The notes beneath the pieces were generated by a model, which saw only the letters and a program-made list of their open reading frames with translations, was not told where the DNA came from and did not search any database. From positions 173,432-237,431 of the forward strand of contig NZ_JAKEDV010000003.1 of NCBI RefSeq assembly GCF_021462505.1: DNA of 64,000 bases. The letters run 5' to 3'. Shown here one piece after another: positions 51,570 through 59,623 of this stretch (its first letter is position 1; the number at the start of each line of letters is the position of its first letter). The position numbers and the translations under genes are program-made. Origin of the DNA: Thermus brockianus (GTDB taxonomy: Bacteria > Deinococcota > Deinococci > Deinococcales > Thermaceae).

Positions 51570-53180
51570 ATGAAAAAGGCGATGGGCCTGTGGGGTGCGG
51601 TTTTGGTGGCGGCCTTGGCTTTGGCCCAGGCTCCGGGAACCTTGGGTCCAGTGGAGCGGGAGCGGGCTTCGCAGATCTACTTTGACCGTTGCGCCGGTTG
51701 CCACGGGGTTTTGCGCAAGGGGGCAACGGGGCCTGCCCTGGAGCCTAGGCGGATGGCGGAGCGGGGCCTAGAGTACCTGAAGGCGGTGATCTTTGGGGGG
51801 CTCCCTGGGGGCATGCCCGACTGGGGGCGGCAAGGCATTCTGAGCGAGAAGGACACCGAGCTGGTGGCCCGCTTTCTCCTAGAAGAACCCCCAGCGCCCC
51901 CGATTCCGAGCTTTGAGGAGGTCAAGAAGACCTGGAAGGTCTACGTGCCCCCGGAGAAGCGTCCCAACCGCCCGCTCCATAACCGTAACTGGCAGAACTT
52001 CTTTGGCCAGGTGTTGCGGGACACGGGTCAGGTGGCCATCGTTGACGGGGACAAGAAGGAGCTCGTAACCATCGTGCCTACGGGGTTCGCCACCCACATT
52101 CTCCGCTCCTCGGCCACGGGGCGCTACTTCATGGCAATAGGCCGGGATGGCAAGGCCAGCCTGATTGACCTTTGGATGAACCCGCCCCAGGTGGTGGCGG
52201 AGGCCAAGCCCTGTGTGGACGCCCGCTCCATAGAGTCCAGCAAGTTCAAGGGCTACGAGGACAGGTATGCCGTGGTGGGATGCTACTGGCCACCCGCCAT
52301 GGTCATTCTGGATGGTCTTACCCTCGAGCCCCTGAAGATGGTTTCCACCATGTCCTATGTCAAGGGGGCAGGGGAGTTTGTCCAAGAGGCTAGGGTGGCC
52401 GCCATCGTGGCCAGCCAGCACAACCCTGAGTGGATCGTCAACCTAAAGGAGTCGGGGCAAACCTGGCTGGTAAACTACGCCGAGCTCCATAAGCCGGGCC
52501 GCCCGCTACCCATCACGATGATAGACACCGAACGCTTCCTGCACGATGGTGGGTGGGCGCTAAAGCGCTACTTTATCGTGGCGGCCAATGCAGTAAACAA
52601 GCTTATCGTCATTGACACCAAAACCCGGGCGTTCCTGGCCGAGGTGGAAGCGGGGGTAAGACCCCACCCGGGCCGTGGCTCCAACTGGACCCACCCCACC
52701 TACGGGCCCGTCTGGGCCACAGGCAACATCGGCAGCCCCGAGGTGACGGTGGTGGGCGTGGATCCCGAGCAACACCCCCAATACGCCTGGAAGGTGGTGA
52801 AGCGAATCCAACTTCCCTACTCCGGCACCCTGTTCATCAAGGCCCACCCCAATAGCCCGTGGGTCATCGTGGACTTCCCCATGAGCCCAAGCCCCCAGGC
52901 TGCAGCCAGCCTTTGTGCCATAGACAAGCGCAAGCTGGAGGTGGTGAAGTGCTGGGAGGTGCCCGGAGCCCAGGAGCTTAAGGCCCGGATGGTGCACCCC
53001 GAGTTCAACAAGGGGGGAACGGAGATCTGGGTCTCTGCCTGGGGGGCCAAGGACACGCCCACCTTCATCGTGGTCTACGATGCCTTGACCCTTAAGGAGA
53101 AGGCCCGCATCACCGGGGACTGGGTGCGGACTCCTACGGGCAAGTTCAACGTCTACAACACCGCCTACGACATCTACTAG
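51570..53180 (+). CDS. nirS: Cytochrome cd1 nitrite reductase
   Basis: 536 residues. There is a signal peptide (about 1-20). The heme c domain has Cys41-x2-Cys44-His45 (CAGCH). The heme d1 eight-bladed propeller (about 120-536) includes GQVAIVDGDKKELVTIVPTGFATHILRSSATGRYFMAIGRDGKASLIDLW and the C-terminal EIWVSAWGAKDTPTFIVVYDALTLKEKARI. It reduces nitrite to NO in the periplasm. It lies directly downstream of nirK, so both nitrite reductase types are present. Followed by nirJ and a cytochrome c gene. Confidence 0.95.
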   Translation: MKKAMGLWGAVLVAALALAQAPGTLGPVERERASQIYFDRCAGCHGVLRKGATGPALEPRRMAERGLEYLKAVIFGGLPGGMPDWGRQGILSEKDTELVARFLLEEPPAPPIPSFEEVKKTWKVYVPPEKRPNRPLHNRNWQNFFGQVLRDTGQVAIVDGDKKELVTIVPTGFATHILRSSATGRYFMAIGRDGKASLIDLWMNPPQVVAEAKPCVDARSIESSKFKGYEDRYAVVGCYWPPAMVILDGLTLEPLKMVSTMSYVKGAGEFVQEARVAAIVASQHNPEWIVNLKESGQTWLVNYAELHKPGRPLPITMIDTERFLHDGGWALKRYFIVAANAVNKLIVIDTKTRAFLAEVEAGVRPHPGRGSNWTHPTYGPVWATGNIGSPEVTVVGVDPEQHPQYAWKVVKRIQLPYSGTLFIKAHPNSPWVIVDFPMSPSPQAAASLCAIDKRKLEVVKCWEVPGAQELKARMVHPEFNKGGTEIWVSAWGAKDTPTFIVVYDALTLKEKARITGDWVRTPTGKFNVYNTAYDIY

Positions 53181-53187
53181 CGGGTTT

Positions 53188-53209
53188 GGGGGAGGGGAGA
53201 CCCTCCCCC
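53188..53209 (+). terminator. Hairpin after nirS
   Basis: GGGGGAGGG (53188-53196) pairs with CCCTCCCCC (53201-53209) around GAGA. No T-run follows, so partial readthrough into nirJ is possible. Confidence 0.65.
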
Positions 53210-53223
53210 ATGACCCGGGTCAT
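53210..53223. repeat. Perfect 14-bp palindrome before nirJ
   Basis: ATGACCCGGGTCAT is its own reverse complement. It sits between the nirS hairpin and the nirJ start and may be an operator for nirJ. Confidence 0.5.
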
Positions 53224-53259
53224 GGACGCTTACCGTGCTTTCGGCAAAAGCTTGGAACG

Positions 53260-54399
53260 ATGGAACACCCTGATTTTACCCAGTACCCCTACTTGGTCGC
53301 TTGGGAGGTGACCAACGCCTGCATGCTGGCGTGCCGGCACTGCCGGGCCTCGGCCATGCCCCACCCGCTTCCCGGCGAGCTTTCCACCCAAGAGGGCCTA
53401 AGGCTTTTGGAGGAGGTGGCCACCTACCGGCCCAAGCCCCTCCTCCTTCTTACCGGGGGGGATCCCCTGGCCCGAAGCGACCTCTTTCTCCTGGTGGAAC
53501 GGGCCAGGGAGCTGGGGCTCAAGGTAGGGCTCACCCCTGCGGCCACCCCGCTCCTGAACCGAGAGATGGTTTTCCGGCTCAAGGAGGCGGGGGTTACCCG
53601 GCTCGCCCTTTCCTTGGACGGGGCGGCGCCGGAGACCCACGACGCCTTCCGGGGGGAGAGGGGGACCTTTGCCCGGACCCTCGAGGCCCTGGACTGGGCC
53701 AAGGAGGCGGGGCTTCCCACCCAGGTGAACACCACCGTGACCCGAGACAACTGGCCGGAAATCCAAGCCCTTCCCCCTCTTCTGGCGGAGAAGGGCGTGG
53801 TGCTTTGGAGCCTGTTCTTCTTGGTACCGGTGGGCCGGGGAGCGGTGCTTAGGCAACTTTCCGCCCGGCAGTTTGAGGAGGTCCTCCACTGGCTTTACGA
53901 GGTCTCCCAAACGTACCCCTTCCACGTGAAGACCACGGAGGCCCACCACTTCCGCCGGGTGGTCCTGCAAAGGCGGAAGGCGGAAGGAAGGCCGGACCGG
54001 GCCTTGGCCGCAGGGGAGAGCCTTTACCGGGAATATTTCCAAGATGGTATGGAGCATTCCCGCCTGGGGGTTACGGACGGCAACGGCTTCGTTTTCGTCT
54101 CTGCCACCGGGGATGTTGCCCCTTCGGGCTTTTTGCCGGTGTATGCGGGTAACGTGCGCGAAAAGCGCCTTCTGGAGATTTACCGGGAAAGCCCACTCTT
54201 TCGCCAGCTCCGTAACAAGGATCTCCTGAAGGGCAAGTGCGGGGTGTGCGAGTACCGCTATGTGTGCGGGGGTAGCCGGGCCCGCGCCTTTGCGGAAACC
54301 GGGGATTACCTCGGGAGCGATCCCCGTTGCGTCTATGTTCCCCCGGCTTGGTTGGCGCAAGTGGGTAAGGGTTTCCGTTGGGAAGGGAGGCAGGCATGA
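53260..54399 (+). CDS. nirJ: Radical SAM heme d1 biosynthesis protein NirJ
   Basis: 379 residues. The radical SAM cluster is CMLACRHC (about residues 17-24). TGGDPLARSDLF and SLDGAAPETHDAFRG follow. The C-terminal SPASM-type cluster has CGVCEYRYVCGGSRARAFAETGDYLGSDPRC. NirJ acts on the porphyrin side chains during heme d1 synthesis for NirS. The other heme d1 genes (nirE, nirD/L/G/H, nirF, nirN) are not in this window. It overlaps the cytochrome gene by 4 bases. Confidence 0.92.
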   Translation: MEHPDFTQYPYLVAWEVTNACMLACRHCRASAMPHPLPGELSTQEGLRLLEEVATYRPKPLLLLTGGDPLARSDLFLLVERARELGLKVGLTPAATPLLNREMVFRLKEAGVTRLALSLDGAAPETHDAFRGERGTFARTLEALDWAKEAGLPTQVNTTVTRDNWPEIQALPPLLAEKGVVLWSLFFLVPVGRGAVLRQLSARQFEEVLHWLYEVSQTYPFHVKTTEAHHFRRVVLQRRKAEGRPDRALAAGESLYREYFQDGMEHSRLGVTDGNGFVFVSATGDVAPSGFLPVYAGNVREKRLLEIYRESPLFRQLRNKDLLKGKCGVCEYRYVCGGSRARAFAETGDYLGSDPRCVYVPPAWLAQVGKGFRWEGRQA

Positions 54400-54824
54400 A
54401 AAAGGCATTGGTGTTGACGGCTGTAGGGCTTTTTCTAGGCGGCGTATGGGCACAGGATGGAAGCCGGCTTTACGCCCAATACTGCGCCGGTTGCCATCAA
54501 CCCGCCGGGCAGGGGGTAGCGGGGGCGTTCCCGCCCCTCACGGGCCTGGAGCCTTTCTTCAAGGACCCACGGGGACGCTCCTACCTGGTTCAGGTCGTGG
54601 CCTTCGGCCTCCAGGGACCCCTTAAGGTGGGCAACGTGACCTATAACGGCCTCATGCCGGCCTTGGCCCAGCTAAAGGATGAGGAAATCCTTCAGCTACT
54701 CAACTACCTGGGCCAAAGCTTTGGGAACAAGAACCCTAAGCCCTTCACCCTGGCCGAGGTTCAGGAGGCCCGAGCCAAGCGCCTTTCCCCGCAGGAGGTG
54801 CTCAAGGGGAGGCCTTCCCGCTAG
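54396..54824 (+). CDS. nirM: Mono-heme cytochrome c, probable NirS electron donor
   Basis: 142 residues. There is a signal peptide (about 1-19) and heme site Cys30-x2-Cys33-His34 (CAGCH). The axial Met is likely in YNGLMPALAQL. The C-terminal tail after residue 110 is longer than in small cytochrome c551. Translationally coupled to nirJ by ATGA, it would feed electrons to NirS or NirK. The symbol is given by position. Confidence 0.82.
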   Translation: MKKALVLTAVGLFLGGVWAQDGSRLYAQYCAGCHQPAGQGVAGAFPPLTGLEPFFKDPRGRSYLVQVVAFGLQGPLKVGNVTYNGLMPALAQLKDEEILQLLNYLGQSFGNKNPKPFTLAEVQEARAKRLSPQEVLKGRPSR

Positions 54825-54829
54825 AAGCC

Positions 54830-55378
54830 TTAGCCCAAGGCGTGGTCCGGGCAGGCCAGGCGCAGGTCCTCTGGGGCCAGGGGGAGGTGGAGGAGGGCGC
54901 AGTAAAACCCTCCTTCCCGCCGCAGGTGGCGGCAGGTGAGGCAGAGGCCGGTATCGGCCATCACCCCTTGGCGCACGAGCCCCTCGAGGACCCCCATGAG
55001 GGGGAAGAGGAGGCTTTCGGCGTCTACCCCCTCGAGGGCCTTCCGCAAGGGTTGGGCATAGCCCTTTAGGGCCTCGGCCAGGCGCCTTCCCGCCGCCGTG
55101 GGGGCGAGGCGGAAGCGGCGCCCGTCTTTAGGGTCTTTTTCCCGCACCAGAAGCCCTTTCCGCTCCAACGTGGCCAAGGCCTCGCTCACCGTGGCCGGGG
55201 TGAGGGCCAGGAGGTGGGCGAGGTCCACCACCCCGTGGGGGCGCTCGGTGAGGTGGAGGAGGAGTTGGGCCTGGGTGGCCGTAAGGCCCAGGGGGTGGGC
55301 CTCCCGGGTGAGGAGCGCCCTTTCCGCCTGGGCCAAGCGTTCTAGAAGGGCGAGGAGCTTTTCTACCCGGTCTTCCAC
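54830..55378 (-). CDS. MarR family regulator with cysteine-rich C-terminal extension
   Basis: 182 residues. The winged helix spans about 10-135 (TQAQLLLHLTERPHGVVDLAHLLALTPATVSEALATLERKGLLVREKDPKDGRR). The C-terminal tail holds Cys146, Cys149, Cys160 and Cys176, which could bind zinc or an iron-sulfur cluster. It starts at GTG with TAAGCT 6 bases upstream, inside a perfect palindrome that may be its own operator. It lies downstream of the P460 gene on the same strand. Redox or NO sensing is inferred. Confidence 0.85.
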   Translation of the reverse strand: MEDRVEKLLALLERLAQAERALLTREAHPLGLTATQAQLLLHLTERPHGVVDLAHLLALTPATVSEALATLERKGLLVREKDPKDGRRFRLAPTAAGRRLAEALKGYAQPLRKALEGVDAESLLFPLMGVLEGLVRQGVMADTGLCLTCRHLRREGGFYCALLHLPLAPEDLRLACPDHALG

Positions 55379-55379
55379 C

Positions 55380-55393
55380 CCCTAAGCTTAGGG
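55380..55393. promoter_or_regulatory. 14-bp palindrome overlapping the MarR gene promoter
   Basis: CCCTAAGCTTAGGG is fully self-complementary. On the minus strand it contains the -10-like TAAGCT of the MarR gene and also the stop codon of the P460-like gene. Confidence 0.5.
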
Positions 55394-55867
55394 CCGGAAC
55401 TCGCTGAAGACGTAATCGGTGTTGGCCGCCCCTTGGTGGCAGGCGTGGCAGGCCTTGGGGTCAATGGCCAAGGGCCGCTTGTCGGGCCCGAAGGCGTAGT
55501 AGCCCCAGCCTCCCGTTTCCGCATAGCGCTCGGGGTCTTTGACCATCATCCCGATGAGCTTCCTCGGGCCTTCCACCAAGGCGTTCCCCTCGCTTTTGGC
55601 TTCCAGGAGGTCAAAGACGATGACCGTTCCCTTGGGGAAGGGGGACCTTTTCCCCGCCTGGTAGGTGGGAAGCCCCGTGGGGTTCACATAGATGTGGTGC
55701 AGGCCGCCAAAGCTCTCGTACAAGGGATGCCCTGGCTTGAGCTCCATGCTCTTCACGTGGGGCCAAAGCCGGAAACCCTCTGGGTAGGGGAAGTCCCCTT
55801 GGCCCAAGGCCAGGAGTCCTACCGCCGAGGCCGCGAGGAGGAAAAACCGCAGACGTGACCGGTTCAT
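55388..55867 (-). CDS. Cytochrome P460-like (c'-beta-like) periplasmic heme protein
   Basis: 159 residues. There is a signal peptide (MNRSRLRFFLLAASAVGLLALGQ). The beta-rich P460 fold has FPYPEGFRLWPHVKSMEL and GTVIVFDLLEAKSEGN. Heme attachment is CHACH near residue 143. P460 and c'-beta proteins bind NO or oxidise hydroxylamine, which fits NO protection here. Whether the Lys crosslink of true P460 is present cannot be judged. The ATG follows AAGGAGG. Confidence 0.85.
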   Translation of the reverse strand: MNRSRLRFFLLAASAVGLLALGQGDFPYPEGFRLWPHVKSMELKPGHPLYESFGGLHHIYVNPTGLPTYQAGKRSPFPKGTVIVFDLLEAKSEGNALVEGPRKLIGMMVKDPERYAETGGWGYYAFGPDKRPLAIDPKACHACHQGAANTDYVFSEFRP

Positions 55868-55877
55868 ACCTACCTCC

Positions 55878-55916
55878 TTAGGATTCCTAAATAATATGGC
55901 CTCCCCTTGGGGCCTG
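55878..55916 (-). promoter_or_regulatory. Promoter and palindrome of the P460-like gene
   Basis: On the minus strand, TTGACA is followed 18 bases later by TATTAT. Just downstream lies TTAGGA-A-TCCTAA (55878-55890), a perfect odd palindrome between the -10 box and the ribosome binding site. Its half-site TTAGG/CCTAA also occurs in the MarR palindrome. Confidence 0.6.
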
Positions 55917-56243
55917 TCAAGCCTTGGGCCAGGGGCCCTCGAGGCTCCCCTTGAGCGGCGTTTTTGTACCGCCTCCCCTGGGCGCAGAAGCGCAGGGTGC
56001 CCCGGCCTTTTGGGGCTAAAGCCTTCAGCTTCGCTAGGGTTTCCCGCAGGTTCCGCCCGGTGACGGGCAAGGAGAGAGGGTACTTGGCCGGCTTGTGGGC
56101 GAACCCACGGCGTCGGGCACCGGAGGGGGCGAACCCCTTGGCCCACCGTCCACCCGGGCCCCTCCTGGGAGAGGCCATAGACGGCCCGCCAAAACCCTAA
56201 GCTCGTCTTCCGGTGCCGGGAGGGCGGTAGACCCGCTTGACCT
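55917..56243. other. Non-coding or decayed stretch
   Basis: About 330 bases with no gene I can support. A minus-strand open frame (55870-56178) reads through it with segments such as KPAKYPLSLPVTGRNLRETLAKLK, but it has no clear start signal, no recognised family, and runs into the P460 promoter. It could be the remnant of a broken gene. GACC/GGTC at 56239-56250 can form a small hairpin. Confidence 0.4.
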
Positions 56244-56702
56244 TTAGGTCCATTCCGCCTCCGGCATCACACACTCCGGACACTGCATCTCTACGAAGCG
56301 GAGCCAATTGAAAATTTCTTCAACATCCGCCACCGGGCCCAGGTGGTACACCTCCAGGTAGGCATCCGTGATGGCCACCGCGCTGGGGGGGAGGGTTTGG
56401 AGAAGGGTGCCCTTGGGGTCCAGGAGGAGGGGAAGGGGGCTTGGGGAGGGTTCTTGGGCGAGGAGAAAGGCCTGGGCCCCCAGGGCCTGGAGTTCCCCCT
56501 CCCGGAGGGCGAGGGCCTGGGCCAGGGTTTCGTCCCGCACGAGGACGCAGGGCCGGCCCTTGAGGTCGGGGAGGTAGACCTTTTCCCCCTGGGGGGTGGA
56601 GAGGGTACACGTGGGTAAGGGTTTACGGAGCATGCCCTTAGCGTAGGCCAAAGCCCCCAGGGTTCCCGGTAGCGATGCCCAAAGGGGCTTGATCTGGGTC
56701 AT
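56244..56702 (-). CDS. Redoxin-like hypothetical protein with C-terminal CxxC
   Basis: 152 residues. The middle part (about 35-115) resembles a thioredoxin/peroxiredoxin core (GEKVYLPDLKGRPCVLVRD...PLPLLLDPKGTLLQTLPPSAVAITD), but the usual active-site Cys is not at the expected place. The C-terminus ends in EMQCPECVMPEAEW, a CxxC that could bind metal or be redox active. The start at MTQIKPLW is the first ATG with family-like sequence. Function unknown. Confidence 0.65.
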   Translation of the reverse strand: MTQIKPLWASLPGTLGALAYAKGMLRKPLPTCTLSTPQGEKVYLPDLKGRPCVLVRDETLAQALALREGELQALGAQAFLLAQEPSPSPLPLLLDPKGTLLQTLPPSAVAITDAYLEVYHLGPVADVEEIFNWLRFVEMQCPECVMPEAEWT

Positions 56703-56750
56703 GGACCCCCCCTGGGGCCTTTCGCCAGAGTGGGCCTTGGGAGGTGGCCT

Positions 56751-57020
56751 ATGCCCCACGTGATCTGCGAGCCTTGTATCGGCGTGAAGGACCGGTCCTG
56801 CCAGGAGGTCTGCCCGGTGGAGTGCATCTACGATGCCGGGGAGCAGCTTTACATCCACCCGGAGGAGTGCATTGACTGCGGGGCCTGCGTGCCCGCCTGC
56901 CCGGTGAACGCCATCTACCCCGAGGAGGACGTGCCCGAGAAGTGGCGGGACTACGTGGAGAAGAACCGGCTCTGGGCCCAGACCCTGCCCAACGTGCACG
57001 TTCTGGAACCCCAGGGTTAG
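56751..57020 (+). CDS. Seven-iron (3Fe-4S/4Fe-4S) ferredoxin
   Basis: 89 residues. N-terminal cluster ligands are CEPCIGVKDRSCQEVCPVECIYD. The [4Fe-4S] motif is CIDCGACVPACPVNAI. Layout and the ~30-residue tail (PEKWRDYVEKNRLWAQ) match Thermus-type ferredoxins. It is a cytoplasmic electron carrier. GGAGGTGG precedes the ATG. The stop codon overlaps the convergent feoC stop (TTAG). Confidence 0.94.
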   Translation: MPHVICEPCIGVKDRSCQEVCPVECIYDAGEQLYIHPEECIDCGACVPACPVNAIYPEEDVPEKWRDYVEKNRLWAQTLPNVHVLEPQG

Positions 57021-57232
57021 GTACGCCACCAGTAGACCTCCCCGGGTTCTTGGCACACGCCCCGGAAGGCGCAAGCCCCGCAGGCGGTGCCGCAGGGGAG
57101 GGGTTTGGCGTAACCCCGCCGGGCAAGCTGGTGGAGGAGAAGCCTTGCCGCCTCCGGGGTGAGGCCCAGCTCCCGGGCCAGTTGGGATGCGGTCTTGGGC
57201 GTTTTGAGGAGGTCTAGGGCCTTCTGGGTCAT
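57017..57232 (-). CDS. feoC: FeoC-like winged-helix protein with four cysteines
   Basis: 71 residues. A short winged helix (LLKTPKTASQLARELGLTPEAARLLLHQLARRGYAKPLP) is followed by Cys47, Cys51, Cys54 and Cys60 (PCGTACGACAFRGVC), as in FeoC proteins that may carry an iron-sulfur cluster and regulate FeoB. It overlaps the feoB end by ATGA. Confidence 0.85.
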   Translation of the reverse strand: MTQKALDLLKTPKTASQLARELGLTPEAARLLLHQLARRGYAKPLPCGTACGACAFRGVCQEPGEVYWWRT

Positions 57233-59307
57233 GGCTTAAGGGGGAGGTGTCCGGCGAGGAAGGCTAGGGCGTAGGCCAGGAGGAGCTGGTAGGCCACGGA
57301 CGAAGTGGCCCAGCGCGTCCCCACCACCTGGCGCAAGGCGGCCAGGGTGGCCACGCAAGGGGTGTAGAGGAGGACGAAGACCAGGTAGGCCAGGGCCCCC
57401 ATGGGGGCCACGGCGCCCTTCAGGGCGGCCTGCAAGGGGGTGGGCTCGAGGGCCAAGGAAAAGCTCACGGGGGCCACCAGGGAAAGGAGGCCTTGCAGGG
57501 TGCCCGCCAGGGCGTGGCCGAAGGCTTCGCCTAGGGTACGCAGGCCCTCGAGGAGGCTCAAGGGGGCCAGGCCCGCTTCGCCCAGGAAGCTCACCCCCAA
57601 GGCCCCCACCACCACCTCCTTGGCCACAAAGCCCGGGATGAGGGCCCCCACGAGCCGCCAGTCCCCCACGCCCAGGGGTTCAAAGAGGGGGGTCAGCGCC
57701 TGGGCCAGAAGGGCGTAGGGGCTGGTTGCCCCCAAGGGCACGTGGAGGAGGGCCCAGATGAGGAGGACGGCCACCAGGATGGGCCCCCCGGCCCCCCGCA
57801 CGAAGCTTCCCGTGCGGGCCAAGGAGAGGCGGAGGAGGAGCTTTAGAGGCGGGAAGCGGTAGGGGGGAAGCTCCATGGCCCCCTCGCCCCGCCCGGCTTG
57901 GAAGAGGCGCCCAAGGAGCAAAGCGGTGGCGAGCCCCACGAGAAGCCCCAGGAGGTAGAGGCCAAGCACCACCAGGGGGGCGTTTTTCGGGAAGAAGACG
58001 AAGGCAAAGAGGGTGAAGACGGGAAGCCTGGCCCCGCAAGCCAGGAAGGGGATGGCCAAGGCCACCCGCAGGCGGTCTAGGGGGTGGGCGAGGGCCCGGG
58101 TGGCGTAGACGGCGGGCACGTTGCAGCCAAACCCCAGGACCAAGGGGATGAAGGCCTTTCCGGGAAGTCCCGCCCACTGCATGACCCGGTCGGCCACGAA
58201 GGCCATGCGGGCGAGGAACCCGGAAGTTTCCAAAAAAGCCAGGGCCAGGTAGAGGAGGAAGAGCACCGGGGTAAAGGCCAACACCGTGCCCAGCCCCGCC
58301 ACCACGCCCTCCGCCAAGAAGGAGCGGAAAAGGGGCGGCAGGGGTGAGGCGGCAATCCATCCCGCGAGCACCTCCTGCACCTGGCCGATGAGGTCCACCC
58401 AGGGGCTAGAAAGGGCGAAGGTGAAGCGGAAGGCGAGAAAAAGGGCGAGGAGGAAAAGGGGTAGGCCCAAAAGGGGATGGAGGACCAGACGGTCCAGGCG
58501 CTCGGTGAGGGGGGAAGGGGTGCCGTGGCGCTGGACCGCCTTTTCGTACACTTCCTTGGCCTTCTGGTAGCGTCCTTCCAAGGCCAACAGGTAGGGGTCG
58601 TGCCCCTTGCGTAGGAGCTTTTCCCGCTCCTCCTGGGCTGCCCTAAGGAGGGGTTCGGGTAGCGGCACCGCCTCCCCCAAAAGGGCGAGAAGGGCCAGCC
58701 CCCGGTTGGGGCAGGACGGTTCCAGGGCGGCCAAGGCCTCCTCGAGGGGGGAGGGGTAGCGCACGGGGGGTTCGGGCGCCAGGGCCCCTAGCGCCGCCTC
58801 CAAAACCCCCTCTACCTGGCCCCGGGCGGCTATGGCGCCGGCCGCGGGCAGGCCCAGGGCCTCGGCCAGGGCCGCCAGGTCCACCCGAAGCCCCTTGGCC
58901 TCGGCCTCGTCCAGGAGGTTCACCACCAAGGCCATGGGCAGGCCGAGTTCCATGAGCTCCAGGGTGAGGACCAGGTTGCGTTCCAGGTTGCCCGCATCAA
59001 GGACGTTCAGGATCCGGTCCGGGGGGTTTTGCAGGAGTTCTTTGAGGACAAGGGCCTCCTCCGGGGAGGTAGGGAGGAGGCTGTAGGTGCCGGGCAGGTC
59101 CACGAGCTCCACCCGGGCCTCGCCCACGGACAGGTGGGCGGAAAGGCGCTCTAAAGTGGTCCCGGACCAGTTGCCCACCTCGAGGCCCGCCCCCGCCAAG
59201 GCGTTGATGAGGGAGGACTTGCCGGTGTTGGGGTTGCCCACCAAGGCCCACCTTTCCTCCGCCTTTAGGGCCAAGGGAGCCTGGGGTGCGCACCGGGGGC
59301 AACTCAT
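57229..59307 (-). CDS. feoB: Ferrous iron transporter FeoB
   Basis: 692 residues. The N-terminal G domain has GNPNTGKSS (G1), the switch I Thr in NWSGTTLER, DLPGTYSL (G3) and VVNLLDEA in the G4 position. A guanine-dissociation-inhibitor-like spacer is followed by the membrane part with two Gate motifs (GFGCNVPAVYATRAL and VLLYTPCVATLAALRQ). It imports Fe2+ for the many heme and Fe-S enzymes nearby. The first residues MSCPRC add a CxxC. It overlaps feoA and feoC by ATGA. Confidence 0.96.
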   Translation of the reverse strand: MSCPRCAPQAPLALKAEERWALVGNPNTGKSSLINALAGAGLEVGNWSGTTLERLSAHLSVGEARVELVDLPGTYSLLPTSPEEALVLKELLQNPPDRILNVLDAGNLERNLVLTLELMELGLPMALVVNLLDEAEAKGLRVDLAALAEALGLPAAGAIAARGQVEGVLEAALGALAPEPPVRYPSPLEEALAALEPSCPNRGLALLALLGEAVPLPEPLLRAAQEEREKLLRKGHDPYLLALEGRYQKAKEVYEKAVQRHGTPSPLTERLDRLVLHPLLGLPLFLLALFLAFRFTFALSSPWVDLIGQVQEVLAGWIAASPLPPLFRSFLAEGVVAGLGTVLAFTPVLFLLYLALAFLETSGFLARMAFVADRVMQWAGLPGKAFIPLVLGFGCNVPAVYATRALAHPLDRLRVALAIPFLACGARLPVFTLFAFVFFPKNAPLVVLGLYLLGLLVGLATALLLGRLFQAGRGEGAMELPPYRFPPLKLLLRLSLARTGSFVRGAGGPILVAVLLIWALLHVPLGATSPYALLAQALTPLFEPLGVGDWRLVGALIPGFVAKEVVVGALGVSFLGEAGLAPLSLLEGLRTLGEAFGHALAGTLQGLLSLVAPVSFSLALEPTPLQAALKGAVAPMGALAYLVFVLLYTPCVATLAALRQVVGTRWATSSVAYQLLLAYALAFLAGHLPLKP

Positions 59308-59531
59308 GCTTCTTCTAAGGCCTCCACCATCACCGCTTGCGCCTCTTCTTTGCGCAGGAGCAAGAAGGCCTCCCCCGCCCGTACCTCCAGGGGGTCGCCT
59401 AGGGGGGCCTGGAGCAGGACCTCCACGAGGGCTCCGGGACGGAGACCTAGGGCGAGGAGGCGGCGGCGCTCAGGTGCCACCTGGAGCACGCGGGCGCGTC
59501 GGCCGGGAGAAAGCTGGGAAAGGGGATACAT
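59304..59531 (-). CDS. feoA: FeoA-like SH3-domain protein
   Basis: 75 residues: MYPLSQLSPGRRARVLQVAPERRRLLALGLRPGALVEVLLQAPLGDPLEVRAGEAFLLLRKEEAQAVMVE, a typical FeoA SH3-like fold. It assists FeoB. GGAGGTG precedes the ATG. The longer open frame upstream lacks conservation. About 90 bases separate it from dnrT. Confidence 0.92.
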   Translation of the reverse strand: MYPLSQLSPGRRARVLQVAPERRRLLALGLRPGALVEVLLQAPLGDPLEVRAGEAFLLLRKEEAQAVMVEALEEA

Positions 59532-59623
59532 GGGGGCACCTCCTGCTCCTGAGGCTAGGGTAGGTTCGGGGCAAAAGTCAAGTATTTCACTCGGATTTCT
59601 TAGGTTAAAAGCGATCATCGCTC

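Noticed and set aside
55870-56178. Minus-strand 102-codon frame as a possible transposase remnant
   Set aside because: No DDE residues, terminal repeats or family match were visible; kept only as an unresolved stretch.
59532-59623. TTGACT and CGGAT-like elements before feoA as a member of the shared nir/nor promoter block
   Set aside because: Only short pieces match, on the opposite strand, and no -10 box fits the spacing.
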